Positions 18,675 through 27,069 of a stretch of 64,000 nucleotides of DNA are shown in pieces. The DNA lies in contig NZ_JAGLCD010000017.1 of assembly GCF_023146395.1 (NCBI RefSeq), positions 1-64,000 of the forward strand, written 5' to 3'. Every line of letters begins with the position of its first letter. Position 1 is the first letter of the stretch. Source of the DNA: Aeromicrobium sp. GTDB lineage: Bacteria; Actinomycetota; Actinomycetes; Propionibacteriales; Nocardioidaceae. The notes beneath the pieces were generated by a model, which made no database searches, was not told the DNA's origin, and worked only from the letters and a program-made list of their open reading frames with translations. The position numbers and the translations under genes were made by a program.

Positions 18675-19796
18675 TCAGGGGCCGACCTTCGAGCTGAGCT
18701 TGGGCGCCAGGATGATCGCGATGCCACTGAGCACGAGCAGCACCAGGAAGGCCACGATCGACTGCCAGCCGCTGAGCAGGCTGACGACGACGCTGCCGAA
18801 CGCGACCAGCCCGGCCACGGCGTACATCGACAGCACGGCCTGCGGATGGGAGTGGCCCATCTCGAGCAGCCGGTGGTGCAGGTGCATCTTGTCGGGACTG
18901 AACGGCGACCGACGCTCGCGCGTGCGCCGCACGACCGCGAGCACCATGTCGACGAACGGGATCGCCAGCACCATGAACGGCAGGATCAGCGGGAGCAGGG
19001 CGGGCAGGAAGTTCGCGTCCGCGTCGCCGACGCCCTGCGCGAGGCTGCTGGGCGGGAACTGACCCGTCAGGCTGATCGACGAGCACGCCATGACGAACCC
19101 GATCAGCATCGAGCCGGAGTCGCCGATGAACATCTTGGCCGGGAAGAAGTTGTGCGGCAGGATCCCCAGGCACACGCCGGCGAGCGCGACTGTCAGCATC
19201 GCCGCGGCGATCGCGCGCGTCTCGCCGTTCTCGACCGCGAGGATGAAGGCGAACACGAAGAAGGCGATGGCCCCGATCGCGACGATGCCGGCGGCGAGTC
19301 CGTCGAGGCCGTCGACGAAGTTGACGGCGTTGGCCGATCCCACGATCAGCACGATCGTCAGGAGCATCGCCTGGGCCTGGTCGAGCCCGATGAACGTGCC
19401 CGGCAGGGGGAGGTAGACGAACTGCACGCCGAGGGCCACGACCACGACCCCCGCGAGCACCTGGCCCGCAAACTTGGTGAGGGCGTCGAGCTCGATCAGG
19501 TCGTCGACGACGCCGACGGCGCAGATGAGCGCTCCCCCGGCCAGGATCGCGCGCACGTCGTGGAAGACCGTGGCATCGGCCGAGCCGAGGAACGGCAGGC
19601 GTTCGGCCAGGAGCGTGGCCGCCAGCAGGCCACCGAGCATCGCGGGCCCGCCGAAGTACGGCGTGGGCACGGCATGGACGTCGCGGTCACGCACCCGCGC
19701 CTGCGCGCCGACGCGCACCGCCACGAGCCGCGCGATCGAGGCCAGGAGGTACGTGACGCCGAGGGCGATGCCGAAGACCGCGAGGTACTCACGCAC
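18675..19796 (-). CDS. wecA: Undecaprenyl-phosphate GlcNAc-1-phosphate transferase, WecA-type
   Basis: A 373-residue polytopic membrane enzyme of the MraY/WecA family that transfers a sugar-1-phosphate to undecaprenyl (or decaprenyl) phosphate at the start of cell-wall glycopolymer synthesis. Diagnostic segments: VVDDLIELD (Mg-binding aspartates), NFVDGLDGLAAG, AKMFIGDSGSM and HLHHRLLEMGHSH. In mycobacteria the gene at this position (rfe/wecA) begins arabinogalactan linkage synthesis; the exact glycopolymer here is unknown. Start GTG 19796 with GGGGGAG upstream overlaps the sua5 end by eight bases. Confidence 0.92.
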   Translation of the reverse strand: MREYLAVFGIALGVTYLLASIARLVAVRVGAQARVRDRDVHAVPTPYFGGPAMLGGLLAATLLAERLPFLGSADATVFHDVRAILAGGALICAVGVVDDLIELDALTKFAGQVLAGVVVVALGVQFVYLPLPGTFIGLDQAQAMLLTIVLIVGSANAVNFVDGLDGLAAGIVAIGAIAFFVFAFILAVENGETRAIAAAMLTVALAGVCLGILPHNFFPAKMFIGDSGSMLIGFVMACSSISLTGQFPPSSLAQGVGDADANFLPALLPLILPFMVLAIPFVDMVLAVVRRTRERRSPFSPDKMHLHHRLLEMGHSHPQAVLSMYAVAGLVAFGSVVVSLLSGWQSIVAFLVLLVLSGIAIILAPKLSSKVGP

Positions 19797-20451
19797 CGGC
19801 CGCTCCCCCGGCCGGTGCGGGCTCGATCGTGTTGTTGAAGCGGTGCAGGTCGGCCAGGTCGATGGCCCCCTGCCGCAGGACGCGCGGGGTCGGGCCCGTG
19901 ACGTCGAGGATCGTGGACGGCACGCCACCGGGTGAGGTGCCCCCGTCGAGATAGACCGCGACGGAGTCGCCGAGCTGCTCCTGCGCCTCGGCGGCGGTCG
20001 TGGCGGCCGGCTGACCGGTGCGGTTGGCACTGCTCACCGCGAGCGGCCCGGTGGCGCTCAGCAGCTCGCGGGTCACGGCGTCGTCGGGCACGCGGACCGC
20101 GACGGTGCGGTGGGTCTCGCCGAGGTCCCAGTCGAGCGAGGCCTGCTGGTGGCACACGATCGTGAGCGCCCCGGGCCACAGCTCCTGCGTCATGCTGCGC
20201 AGCCACCCGGGCACCTCGGCGACGAGGGCCTCCAACGTGGACGTCGCGCCGATCAGCACGGGCGGGGGCATCGTGCGGTCGCGCCCCTTGGCGTCGAGCA
20301 GCCGTTGCACCGCGGCGGGTGAGAACGCGTCGGCTCCGACGCCGTAGACGGTGTCGGTGGGCACGACCACGAGCTCACCACCGCGGACGGCGGTACGGGC
20401 CGCCTCGACGCCGTCGCGCCGCTGTGCGTCGTCTCGGCAGTCAAAGATCAC
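19789..20451 (-). CDS. L-threonylcarbamoyladenylate synthase (Sua5/YrdC)
   Basis: A 220-residue YrdC-domain protein for the first step of tRNA t6A37 synthesis, from threonine, bicarbonate and ATP. The core reads GELVVVPTDTVYGVGADAF, with LWPGALTIV and VAVRVPDD. It lacks the C-terminal Sua5 domain, so it is the short TsaC/YrdC form. Start GTG 20451 has no ribosome-binding site but a TACCAT hexamer 6 nt upstream, so it may be leaderless. Synteny with M. tuberculosis Rv1301 supports the call, except that here prmC is 10.7 kb away because of the mce insertion. Confidence 0.9.
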   Translation of the reverse strand: MIFDCRDDAQRRDGVEAARTAVRGGELVVVPTDTVYGVGADAFSPAAVQRLLDAKGRDRTMPPPVLIGATSTLEALVAEVPGWLRSMTQELWPGALTIVCHQQASLDWDLGETHRTVAVRVPDDAVTRELLSATGPLAVSSANRTGQPAATTAAEAQEQLGDSVAVYLDGGTSPGGVPSTILDVTGPTPRVLRQGAIDLADLHRFNNTIEPAPAGGAAGA

Positions 20452-20457
20452 GACGTC

Positions 20458-20463
20458 ATGGTA
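20458..20463 (-). promoter_or_regulatory. -10 element TACCAT of the sua5 gene (leaderless)
   Basis: TACCAT ends 6 nt before the GTG at 20451; no Shine-Dalgarno sequence is seen. Confidence 0.5.
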
Positions 20464-20474
20464 GGCGAGGGCGG

Positions 20475-20954
20475 TCAGACCAGGCCGTGAGCCGCACCGG
20501 CGATCAGCACGAACCTCGCCGCACGCCCCACGAGGACCGAGGTCGCGAACACGACGACCCGCATCCGGGAGGCACCAGCGAGCACCGCGACGGCCAGCAG
20601 CGGAGGCACGCCCACGAAGGCCGAGGCCAGCACCGTCACGATGGCCCGCAGCGGGTCGTCGAGCCAGCCGATCAGCACGGCCCCCACCCGCTGGACCAGG
20701 CGGGCCAGCCGGCCGGTGCGCGGCTCGCGCGCCGGGCGGCGGCGACTCAGGTCGCGTCCGGCCCGCGCCGCCTGGAACAGGACGACCTTGCCCACGACGG
20801 TCCCGATCGAGAGCGCGACGACCATCCACACGACGTCCATGCCGTCGAGGAGCAACGCCGTCGCGGCGACGTAGGCCTCGGCGTTCAGCACCGGGATGAG
20901 GGCGGAACCGATGCCGTAGGCCAACGCGGCCAGCACCACCGCGGCCGTCGTCAC
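20475..20954 (-). CDS. VTT-like small membrane protein 1
   Basis: A 159-residue hydrophobic protein. It shares with the protein at 21611-22102 the motifs NAEAYV, ALS-GTV-GKVV-F--AR, SAF--VPPL, LAGASR and VGR, in the same order as the glutamate, glycine-rich and arginine elements of VTT (SNARE-associated/DedA, YqaA-type) domains, a fold linked to lipid scrambling. The family assignment is moderate. Start GTG 20954 overlaps the stop of the phosphatidyltransferase gene (GTGA), so the two are co-translated. About 40 Arg-rich residues in the middle form a cytoplasmic loop. Confidence 0.6.
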   Translation of the reverse strand: MTTAAVVLAALAYGIGSALIPVLNAEAYVAATALLLDGMDVVWMVVALSIGTVVGKVVLFQAARAGRDLSRRRPAREPRTGRLARLVQRVGAVLIGWLDDPLRAIVTVLASAFVGVPPLLAVAVLAGASRMRVVVFATSVLVGRAARFVLIAGAAHGLV

Positions 20955-21559
20955 ACGGCGACCTCGCGGCTCGCCTCGAGCTCGCGGATGCGCCGGACCA
21001 CACGGCGGGCGCTCCAGGCCTTCACCGACAGCTGGGCGATCACGATCACGAGGGCCAGCGGCAGCGATCCCACGACGACGGCCACGATGATGCCGATGTT
21101 GTTGAGCGCCTTGGCCGGGTGGGACCAGTTCAGTCGGTACACCAGGTCGTCGACCACGGCGAAGTAGTTCGGGCTCACGATCGGCCACAGCAGGAACGAC
21201 AGCGACAGCAGGCAGTCGAGCACCATGAAGTTGAGCAGGAAGATCCCGACCGGCACGGCGAGGTCCGGCTGCAGCAGGATCAGGTTCGCGGCGCAGACGG
21301 CGGTGCACAGACGGTCGCTGAGGATGTCGTGCACCGCGCCGGCCCGCGTCTCCTGACCGAGCAGCCGGGCCGCCAGACCGTCGGCGCTGTCACCGAGGTA
21401 GTAGACGAGGTACGCCGCGACGACCCACGGCAGCCGGTCGTCGCTCTGGAGCGCGACGAGGGCCAGCGCGAGGCTGACGACGGTGCGGACGACGGTGATC
21501 GCGTTGGGGACCGTGAGGAGGGGGCCGATGCCGTCGGCGACCACGGGTGTTCGTGCCAC
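20951..21559 (-). CDS. CDP-alcohol phosphatidyltransferase
   Basis: A 202-residue integral membrane enzyme. It contains the complete family signature D-x2-DG-x2-AR-x8-G-x3-D-x3-D, read here as DSADGLAARL followed by G-AVH-D-ILS-D. Enzymes of this family exchange the CMP of CDP-diacylglycerol for glycerol phosphate, inositol phosphate, serine or a similar alcohol; the substrate cannot be told from the sequence. Start GTG 21559 has TAGGGT 6 nt upstream and no ribosome-binding site. It lies between two paralogous VTT-like genes and next to an mce operon, which suggests a lipid-related role. Confidence 0.85.
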   Translation of the reverse strand: MARTPVVADGIGPLLTVPNAITVVRTVVSLALALVALQSDDRLPWVVAAYLVYYLGDSADGLAARLLGQETRAGAVHDILSDRLCTAVCAANLILLQPDLAVPVGIFLLNFMVLDCLLSLSFLLWPIVSPNYFAVVDDLVYRLNWSHPAKALNNIGIIVAVVVGSLPLALVIVIAQLSVKAWSARRVVRRIRELEASREVAV

Positions 21560-21565
21560 ACGTGG

Positions 21566-21571
21566 ACCCTA
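21566..21571 (-). promoter_or_regulatory. -10 element TAGGGT of the phosphatidyltransferase gene (leaderless)
   Basis: TAGGGT ends 6 nt before GTG 21559; no ribosome-binding site is present. Confidence 0.5.
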
Positions 21572-21610
21572 CGCCGCGCGCCGCCCGTGCGAGCGGACCC
21601 GGGTGCCGGT

Positions 21611-22102
21611 TCAGGACACCGCCTGGTGCAGCACGAACGCGATCGCGAGGTACTGCAGGGTCCGACCGATGAACACCATGAGCGAGAACAGCCACATCGG
21701 CTGGCGGGAGGCGCCGGCCAGGATCGAGACGATCGCGAGCGGCGGAACCATGAACGCCGACGACACGAACACGGTCGTGGCACCGAGGTAGGGCCGGTCG
21801 AGCAGCCCGAGCAACCAGTTGCTGAAGGTCCGGACCCGGGCGGTGAACCGGTTGCGCGGTGGCCCCGGCTCCCGCTCGCGGCGGCTCAACCGCCGCCGCC
21901 CCTTGCGCGCGAGGTCGAAGACCACGACCTTGCCCAGCACCGTGCCGACGCTCAGCGCCATGATCAGCCAGAACAGGAAGACCGGACTCTCGGTCAGCGT
22001 GCCGAGCACGATGACGTAGGCCTCGGCATTGAGGAACACCGGCAGGATCGACGAGCCCACGCCGAAGGCGAATGCCGTCGCGACCAGCGCGAGGTCTCCC
22101 AT
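21611..22102 (-). CDS. VTT-like small membrane protein 2
   Basis: A 163-residue paralogue of the protein at 20475-20954, matching it in the motifs PVFLNAEAYV, ALSVGTVLGKVVVFDLARKG, SAFMVPPLAIVSILAGASR and FIGRT. Predicted helices alternate with an Arg-rich loop (RRRLSRRERE). It would be a DedA/YqaA-type membrane protein; possible cargo is undecaprenyl phosphate or a phospholipid, by analogy to the wider family. Start ATG 22102 has TAGCCT 7 nt upstream. It is separated by 51 bases from the phosphatidyltransferase gene and by 57 bases from the end of the mce operon. Confidence 0.6.
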   Translation of the reverse strand: MGDLALVATAFAFGVGSSILPVFLNAEAYVIVLGTLTESPVFLFWLIMALSVGTVLGKVVVFDLARKGRRRLSRREREPGPPRNRFTARVRTFSNWLLGLLDRPYLGATTVFVSSAFMVPPLAIVSILAGASRQPMWLFSLMVFIGRTLQYLAIAFVLHQAVS

Positions 22103-22109
22103 GACCGGC

Positions 22110-22115
22110 AGGCTA
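22110..22115 (-). promoter_or_regulatory. -10 element TAGCCT of VTT-like gene 2 (leaderless)
   Basis: TAGCCT ends 7 nt before ATG 22102, with no Shine-Dalgarno sequence. It marks a transcription unit separate from the mce operon. Confidence 0.5.
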
Positions 22116-22134
22116 TCGGGAGCGCCGGACCGGG

Positions 22135-22182
22135 CTCAGCACGGGACCGCGACGGGGTCTCAGCACGGGATCGCGACAGGAT
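22135..22182. repeat. 24-bp in-frame tandem duplication at the mce operon's 3' end
   Basis: Two 24-bp units (22135-22158 and 22159-22182) differ at three positions. The period is eight codons, so the last eight codons and stop of the Mce-associated gene are repeated in frame just after the stop; the copy would encode DPVAVPC and a stop, the original DPVAIPC and a stop. Confidence 0.85.
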
Positions 22183-22717
22183 CGCCGGGCGCCGCGAGGT
22201 CGTCGACGAGCCAGGCGCCGTCGACCCGCAGCATCGACAGCTCGATCGAGGACAGGACGCACGTCGTGGTGGCCGACGAGCTCTGGGCGACGCGCTGCTG
22301 CGCGTAGAGGCTGACCACGACCTCGTCGGCGGAGGCCGCACGCGGCGACGAGGCGAGCACGGTGCCGCTCGACGAGGCTGCGAGAGCGCCGTAGGTCTCG
22401 CGCAGGCCGTCGATGATCGCGGCGTAGTCGTCCTGGAACGAGGCGGTGGCTCCGTCCTCGGCCCAGGCGGCGTCCTCGTCGAGCGTGGCGGCCTTCCACG
22501 TCAGGATCTGGACCGTGCGCTCCTCGGCGACCTCGCGGGCCTGACGTTCGGCGTCGTAGCGCTGGGCGTCGCCCCGCCACTGCCACGCCACGACGGCGAG
22601 CGCCACCAGCGCCAGCACCAGACAGGCGGCCAGGGCGAGCACGAGCGGGGACCGCTCCTGCCGCCGCAGACGGGTCGTCACCGACGCCGCGACCGAGCGC
22701 TCGGCCTCTCCCGTCAC
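22160..22717 (-). CDS. Mce-associated membrane protein
   Basis: A 185-residue protein with one N-terminal membrane helix (about residues 24-46, LVLALAACLVLALVALAVVAW), then a helical region (YDAERQAREVAEERTVQIL) and a small extracytoplasmic domain (ADEVVVSLYAQQRVAQSS). This is the layout of Mas proteins encoded at the ends of actinobacterial mce operons, which are thought to stabilise the Mce complex. Start GTG 22717 overlaps the mceF stop (GTGA). Confidence 0.75.
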   Translation of the reverse strand: MTGEAERSVAASVTTRLRRQERSPLVLALAACLVLALVALAVVAWQWRGDAQRYDAERQAREVAEERTVQILTWKAATLDEDAAWAEDGATASFQDDYAAIIDGLRETYGALAASSSGTVLASSPRAASADEVVVSLYAQQRVAQSSSATTTCVLSSIELSMLRVDGAWLVDDLAAPGDPVAIPC

Positions 22718-23817
22718 GGCGCCAGCACCCCGACCGGACCTGGCGCGTTGGCCGAGCCGCGCTGCTGCAGACCGAAGTCGGCGGCGCAGCCGCGGGAGGC
22801 GTCGACCGCGACCCGGGTCGGGTCGGTCGGCACGGGGTCCGGCGCGTACCGGCAGACCGCCTCGGCGAAGGGCCGGGTGTCGACCAGCATGACGGAGTTG
22901 AGGAAGCCGCCGTTGACCGTCGCGGCGAACTGACTGAATCCCTCGGGCAGGTCGGCCAGGAGCTGCCAGAGATGGGGCCGGTAGGGCAACGTCATGTCGG
23001 TGAACTCGCCCATCGCCGTGAGCATCGCCGGGAGCTTGAGCCCGACGGTGGAGGTGAACGACCGCAGCTCGGTCACGCGGCCGGGGGTGTCCTGCAGGAT
23101 GGCCCGCACCGTGGGGTCGTAGTCGGCGAGCCACCGGGTCAGGCTGACGGCGGTCGGCGCGAGCGTCCGCAGCTGCGGCTCGAGCTCGACGCCGGTGCGC
23201 AGCACGGTGCCGGAGCTCGCGATGATGCGTTCGGTCTCGGGCCAGGAGGCGTCGAGCGTCTCGAGGATCTGCTGCCCGGCGTCGACGACCGTCGCGAGGT
23301 CGTCGGGATCGGCGAACGCCACGCTGAGCTCGTCGAGCGCGACCTGCAGGTCCGCCGGCTCGACCTGCGACATCAGGGTGTCGATCGCGGCGAGCGACTC
23401 CGCGATCGTCGTGGGCGTCTGGGTGCGGTCGAGGGAGATGGTGTCGCCGTCGGCGAAGGCCGGTCCGTCCTCGCTGTCGGGCTGGAGGTCGAGGAACTGC
23501 TCACCGGCTGGCGAGAGGTTGCGCACCACCGCCCGGGCCGTGGCCGGCACCTCGACCCCAGGGTCCAGGGCGAGCTCGGCCTCGACCCCGGTCGAGGTCG
23601 TGCGGATCTCGACGACCTGCCCCACCTTGACCCCGCGGTAGGTGACCGACGACCGCTCGAACAGACCACCGGTCTGGGTCAGCTCGACCGTGACGGTCGT
23701 GGGCCGTTGCGCGATGGATCCGCCCAGGAACGACTGGTAGACGTACACCGTCGTGAGGACGAAGACGGCCAGGAGCGCGACCGCAGGGGCCAGGAGACTC
23801 AACGGCAGACGTTTCAC
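22714..23817 (-). CDS. mceF: Mce family protein MceF
   Basis: A 367-residue protein with an N-terminal helix (LLAPAVALLAVFVLTTVYVYQ), an MCE domain (TVTVELTQTGGLFERSSVTY, GVKVGQVVEI) and a helical C-terminal half, closing with CRYAPDPVPTDP and RGCAADFG. Six different Mce chains assemble into a hydrophobic channel across the periplasm that carries lipids to the YrbE permease. Overlaps mceE upstream and the Mas gene downstream. Confidence 0.9.
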   Translation of the reverse strand: MKRLPLSLLAPAVALLAVFVLTTVYVYQSFLGGSIAQRPTTVTVELTQTGGLFERSSVTYRGVKVGQVVEIRTTSTGVEAELALDPGVEVPATARAVVRNLSPAGEQFLDLQPDSEDGPAFADGDTISLDRTQTPTTIAESLAAIDTLMSQVEPADLQVALDELSVAFADPDDLATVVDAGQQILETLDASWPETERIIASSGTVLRTGVELEPQLRTLAPTAVSLTRWLADYDPTVRAILQDTPGRVTELRSFTSTVGLKLPAMLTAMGEFTDMTLPYRPHLWQLLADLPEGFSQFAATVNGGFLNSVMLVDTRPFAEAVCRYAPDPVPTDPTRVAVDASRGCAADFGLQQRGSANAPGPVGVLAP

Positions 23818-25004
23818 GAGGCCCCACCTCCGAGCGGCGCGAGCAGGTCCGCCAACGGGTTGCCGCCCGTGGGCGGCCCGGCGGCCGACGAACCGGAGGC
23901 CGGCGCCGGCAGCAGGCCCGTCAGCTGGCTGATCAGCGGCAGCTGCGTGAGGTCCTGCACCAGGTCGGGGGCCACCTCCGGGAGCGGGGAGCCGTCGCCG
24001 GACGGTGCGACGACCGTGAGGTCGCCGAGGCTCAGCGCCCCCCGGAACGTCAGATGGGTGTTGAGGAACGAGCCCGGCACGCCGGCCTGAAGCCCCGCCA
24101 CGAATGCGAGGATGCGCTCCACCCCGGCATCCAGCCGCGACTCGACCGAGGCGACCTCGGCGAAGATCGGGCCGGCCTGGGCGGCGATGGCCACGATGTC
24201 GTCACGGGTCTGCGCGATCGTGGGCACGACGACGTCGCCGAGCGCGTCGACGGAGGTCAGCAGGTCGACGAGCGCAGCGGTGTTCTGGTCGAGCACCTCG
24301 GCGGCCGGCGCGATCTCGGTGAGGGCGCGGTCGATCGTGCTCTGCCGGGCGGCCAGCACCCCGGACGCGTCGGCCACGGCGACGAGCGCCGCGTCGATCT
24401 CGGCGCTCATGTCGGCCACGCTGGAGGCCGTGGAGGTGATGCGGTGCAGCACGTCGCGCACGGTGTCCTCCCGACCACCGATCGCGAGGTTCGTCTCGTC
24501 GACGATGGTCTGGATCTGGCTCAGCCCGCCCCCGTTGATGAAGAGCGAAGCCGCTGACAACGTGTCCTCGACCGTGGGGGCCGCCGACGACCGGTCCGGG
24601 TCGACCCGATCGCCGTCCTGGAGCGTCGCCCGGTCGGCGGCGACAGCGGCCGGGTCCTCGACGACGTCGACGAAGAGCTCGCCGAGCGCGGTGGTCGTGC
24701 GCAGGCGGAAGTCGGCCGTCCGGCTGATCGGGGTGTCGGCGGCGATGTCCATCGTGACGACGGCCCTGAGGTCCTCGACCCCGATCGCGACGACGCGGCC
24801 CACCACGACGCCGTCGACCTTGACCGAGGCGCCTTGGGCGAGGTTGAGCGCGTCGTCGAACGTCGCCGAGACCTGGTAGGTCTCCCCCCGCATCGAGGTC
24901 CCCGGCAGCGGCAGGTCGGCGGCCGTCGTGCCGCAGCCGGCCAGGCCCGCGCCGAGGGCACCGAGCAGCACGCCGGTGATGAGGAGGTGTCGGGACCGGT
25001 TCAT
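23814..25004 (-). CDS. mceE: Mce family lipoprotein MceE
   Basis: A 396-residue Mce protein with a lipoprotein signal peptide: LGALGAGLAGCG has the lipobox LAGC, as expected for MceE. The MCE domain follows (VSATFDDALNLAQGASVKVD, GVVVGRVVAI), then a long helical domain and a Gly/Pro/Ser-rich tail (PAPASGSSAAGPPTGGNP). True start ATG 25004; the longer open frame upstream is antisense-like noise within mceD. Overlaps mceD by ATGA. Confidence 0.9.
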   Translation of the reverse strand: MNRSRHLLITGVLLGALGAGLAGCGTTAADLPLPGTSMRGETYQVSATFDDALNLAQGASVKVDGVVVGRVVAIGVEDLRAVVTMDIAADTPISRTADFRLRTTTALGELFVDVVEDPAAVAADRATLQDGDRVDPDRSSAAPTVEDTLSAASLFINGGGLSQIQTIVDETNLAIGGREDTVRDVLHRITSTASSVADMSAEIDAALVAVADASGVLAARQSTIDRALTEIAPAAEVLDQNTAALVDLLTSVDALGDVVVPTIAQTRDDIVAIAAQAGPIFAEVASVESRLDAGVERILAFVAGLQAGVPGSFLNTHLTFRGALSLGDLTVVAPSGDGSPLPEVAPDLVQDLTQLPLISQLTGLLPAPASGSSAAGPPTGGNPLADLLAPLGGGAS

Positions 25005-26086
25005 CGGCGCTCCCCTCGCAGCAGGTCGAGCAGGTCGAAGATCGAGGCCTGGTCGAGGGCGAGGTCGTCGCACAGCACCTCGACGGAGTGGCAGGCCTCC
25101 TCGATGGTCGAGCGCCCGGGCACCAGGTCGGCCGGCCGCGTCAGGAAGCGCAGGCGGCCGCGGCTGTCGATCGCGCCGGGCAGGTTCTGCGTCACGAGCG
25201 GTCCGTTCCTGAGCAGCTGGGTGATGTCCTGCTCGTGGGCGACGAGCTCGTCGGACAACGCGACGAAGTCGTCGATCTGGTCCGCGATCTGCTCGCGGTG
25301 CGCGGCGGAGAACTCGGTGAGCCCCTGGAGCATCGCGGTGACCGCGTCGAACGTGGCCTGGATCTGGAGCTTCTGCCCGTCGAGCATCACGGTGGCGTCG
25401 GTGACCTGGGTGACGAAGTTCCGGACGAGGGTGTCGTTCGCGGCCAGGGTCTGGGTCAGCGTGTCGAGGTTCGTGAGGTTCTGCTCGACCGCCGGCATCG
25501 AGCCCGAGAGCGACGCCAGCACCGTGGCGAGGTCGGACAGACCCGCGGCGATCGTCCCGCCGTTGCCCTGGAGGTTGGCCGCGCTCGCCGCGAGGAGGTC
25601 GTGGAGCGGACCCTCGGCCCCGCCCACTCCCCCGTCCGGACCGCCGAGCGCCGACGAGACGTCCTCGAGCGATCCCAGCAGCTGCTCGAACTCGACCGGA
25701 GTGCGGGTGCGGTCGGCCGCGATCACGGCGCCGTCCTGGATCTCCGGCCCGGAGGTGTAGGCCGGGGTCAGCTCGACGTAGCGGTCGGTCGCGACCGAGC
25801 GCGAGACGATGACCGCACCGACGTCCTTCGGGAGCTTGACGTCGCCGTCGACCACGACCTCGACCTCGACGTAGGCGCCGGCCGGCGTGATGGACTCGAC
25901 CGTGCCGACGCCGACCCCCCGGATGCCCACGTCGTTGCCCTGGAACAGACCGGTCGCGTCGGTGAACTGGATCGTGAGCCGCGTCTGGTCCTGCCCCAGC
26001 CCGAGGCACCCCCCGAGCAGGGGCAGGGCCAGCAGGAGGGCGAGCAGGGGGCGGAGGACCCCGCCGCTGCGCCTCGTGCGCGTCAT
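25001..26086 (-). CDS. mceD: Mce family protein MceD with lipobox
   Basis: A 361-residue Mce protein. The N-terminal helix ends LLLALPLLGGCLGLG, which reads as a lipobox (LGGC), so this chain may also be lipid-anchored; in mycobacterial operons usually only MceE is. MCE domain: RLTIQFTDATGLFQGNDVG, GVGVGTVESI. Start ATG 26086 overlaps the mceC stop (ATGA) with GGGAG upstream; a GTG at 26092 is possible. Confidence 0.88.
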   Translation of the reverse strand: MTRTRRSGGVLRPLLALLLALPLLGGCLGLGQDQTRLTIQFTDATGLFQGNDVGIRGVGVGTVESITPAGAYVEVEVVVDGDVKLPKDVGAVIVSRSVATDRYVELTPAYTSGPEIQDGAVIAADRTRTPVEFEQLLGSLEDVSSALGGPDGGVGGAEGPLHDLLAASAANLQGNGGTIAAGLSDLATVLASLSGSMPAVEQNLTNLDTLTQTLAANDTLVRNFVTQVTDATVMLDGQKLQIQATFDAVTAMLQGLTEFSAAHREQIADQIDDFVALSDELVAHEQDITQLLRNGPLVTQNLPGAIDSRGRLRFLTRPADLVPGRSTIEEACHSVEVLCDDLALDQASIFDLLDLLRGERR

Positions 26087-27069
26087 GAGCACTCCCGGCT
26101 GGGGCTGAGGCAGAACAGGTTGTCGGGGATCGCCGACGGGACGTGAAGATCGACCCAGGGGCCGTTGCCGGAGGCGTTCGCGAGGTACACCGTCATGTTC
26201 GACAGGCTCGTGACCGTGGCCAGGACGCTGTCGCGCATCGCGGAGAGGTGGTCCAGGGACTCGGTCAGGTTGACCATGAGCGGGTCGAGGTCGTCCGCGG
26301 TGTCGCTCAGGATGCCGCTGACCTGCGTGGCGAGGCTCTGCGCGTCGACGAGCAGCGCGTCGATCGCCGCCTGTCGGGAGGTCAGGGCGTCCAGCACGAG
26401 CGCCGACTGGTCCAGCAGGACCAGGATCTCGTCCTGCTGGTCGACGAGCATCCCGGTGAACGAGCCGGTGGCGTCCAGGAGGGCCCGCAGCTCGTCGGTG
26501 CGCTGGGCCGCGGCCGACGACAGGGCCGCGACCCCCTCGACCGCGGCGGTGGCCTCCTCGGGCGTGCGGCCGAGCACGTCGGCCAGCACCGTCATCGACT
26601 CCGCGAGCACGTCCTCGTCGAGGGCCTCGAGCTGCGTCTGGGCGCCCTCCACGACGTCCTGGAGGTTGTACGGCACCCGCGTGCGTTCGAGCGGGATCGT
26701 GTCGTCGGCCAACGTGCCGGTGCCGGCGGGGGTGACCTCGAGGTAGTGCGTGCCGAGCAGGGTCGCCACCTTCACGGCGGCCGACGAGTCACGGCCGACC
26801 GGGACGTCGGCGTCGATCGTGAACTCGACCGCGACGGCGTCCTCCGTCAGCCGGATGCCGGTGACCTCCCCCACGCCCACGCCGGCGACCTGGACCTCCT
26901 CGCCGACGCGCAGGCCCGCGGTGTGCTCGATGATCGCGGTCAGGTGACGCTTGCCGATCGAGGCGCTGCTGAGACCCACGACGAGCAGACCCAGGACGAG
27001 GACGCCGACGACGCCCATCAGGCCCACGGTCCGCGGGTCCCGCAGCCGACGTCCAGCACCGCGCGTCAT
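26083..27069 (-). CDS. mceC: Mce family protein MceC
   Basis: A 328-residue protein: membrane anchor (TVGLMGVVGVLVLGLLVVGL), MCE domain (LTAIIEHTAGLRVGEEVQVA, GVGVGEVTGI) and a long coiled-coil-like region (EEATAAVEGVAALSSAAAQR). It ends with two cysteines, CLSPSRECS, as MceB does. Overlaps mceB and mceD by ATGA. Confidence 0.88.
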   Translation of the reverse strand: MTRGAGRRLRDPRTVGLMGVVGVLVLGLLVVGLSSASIGKRHLTAIIEHTAGLRVGEEVQVAGVGVGEVTGIRLTEDAVAVEFTIDADVPVGRDSSAAVKVATLLGTHYLEVTPAGTGTLADDTIPLERTRVPYNLQDVVEGAQTQLEALDEDVLAESMTVLADVLGRTPEEATAAVEGVAALSSAAAQRTDELRALLDATGSFTGMLVDQQDEILVLLDQSALVLDALTSRQAAIDALLVDAQSLATQVSGILSDTADDLDPLMVNLTESLDHLSAMRDSVLATVTSLSNMTVYLANASGNGPWVDLHVPSAIPDNLFCLSPSRECS

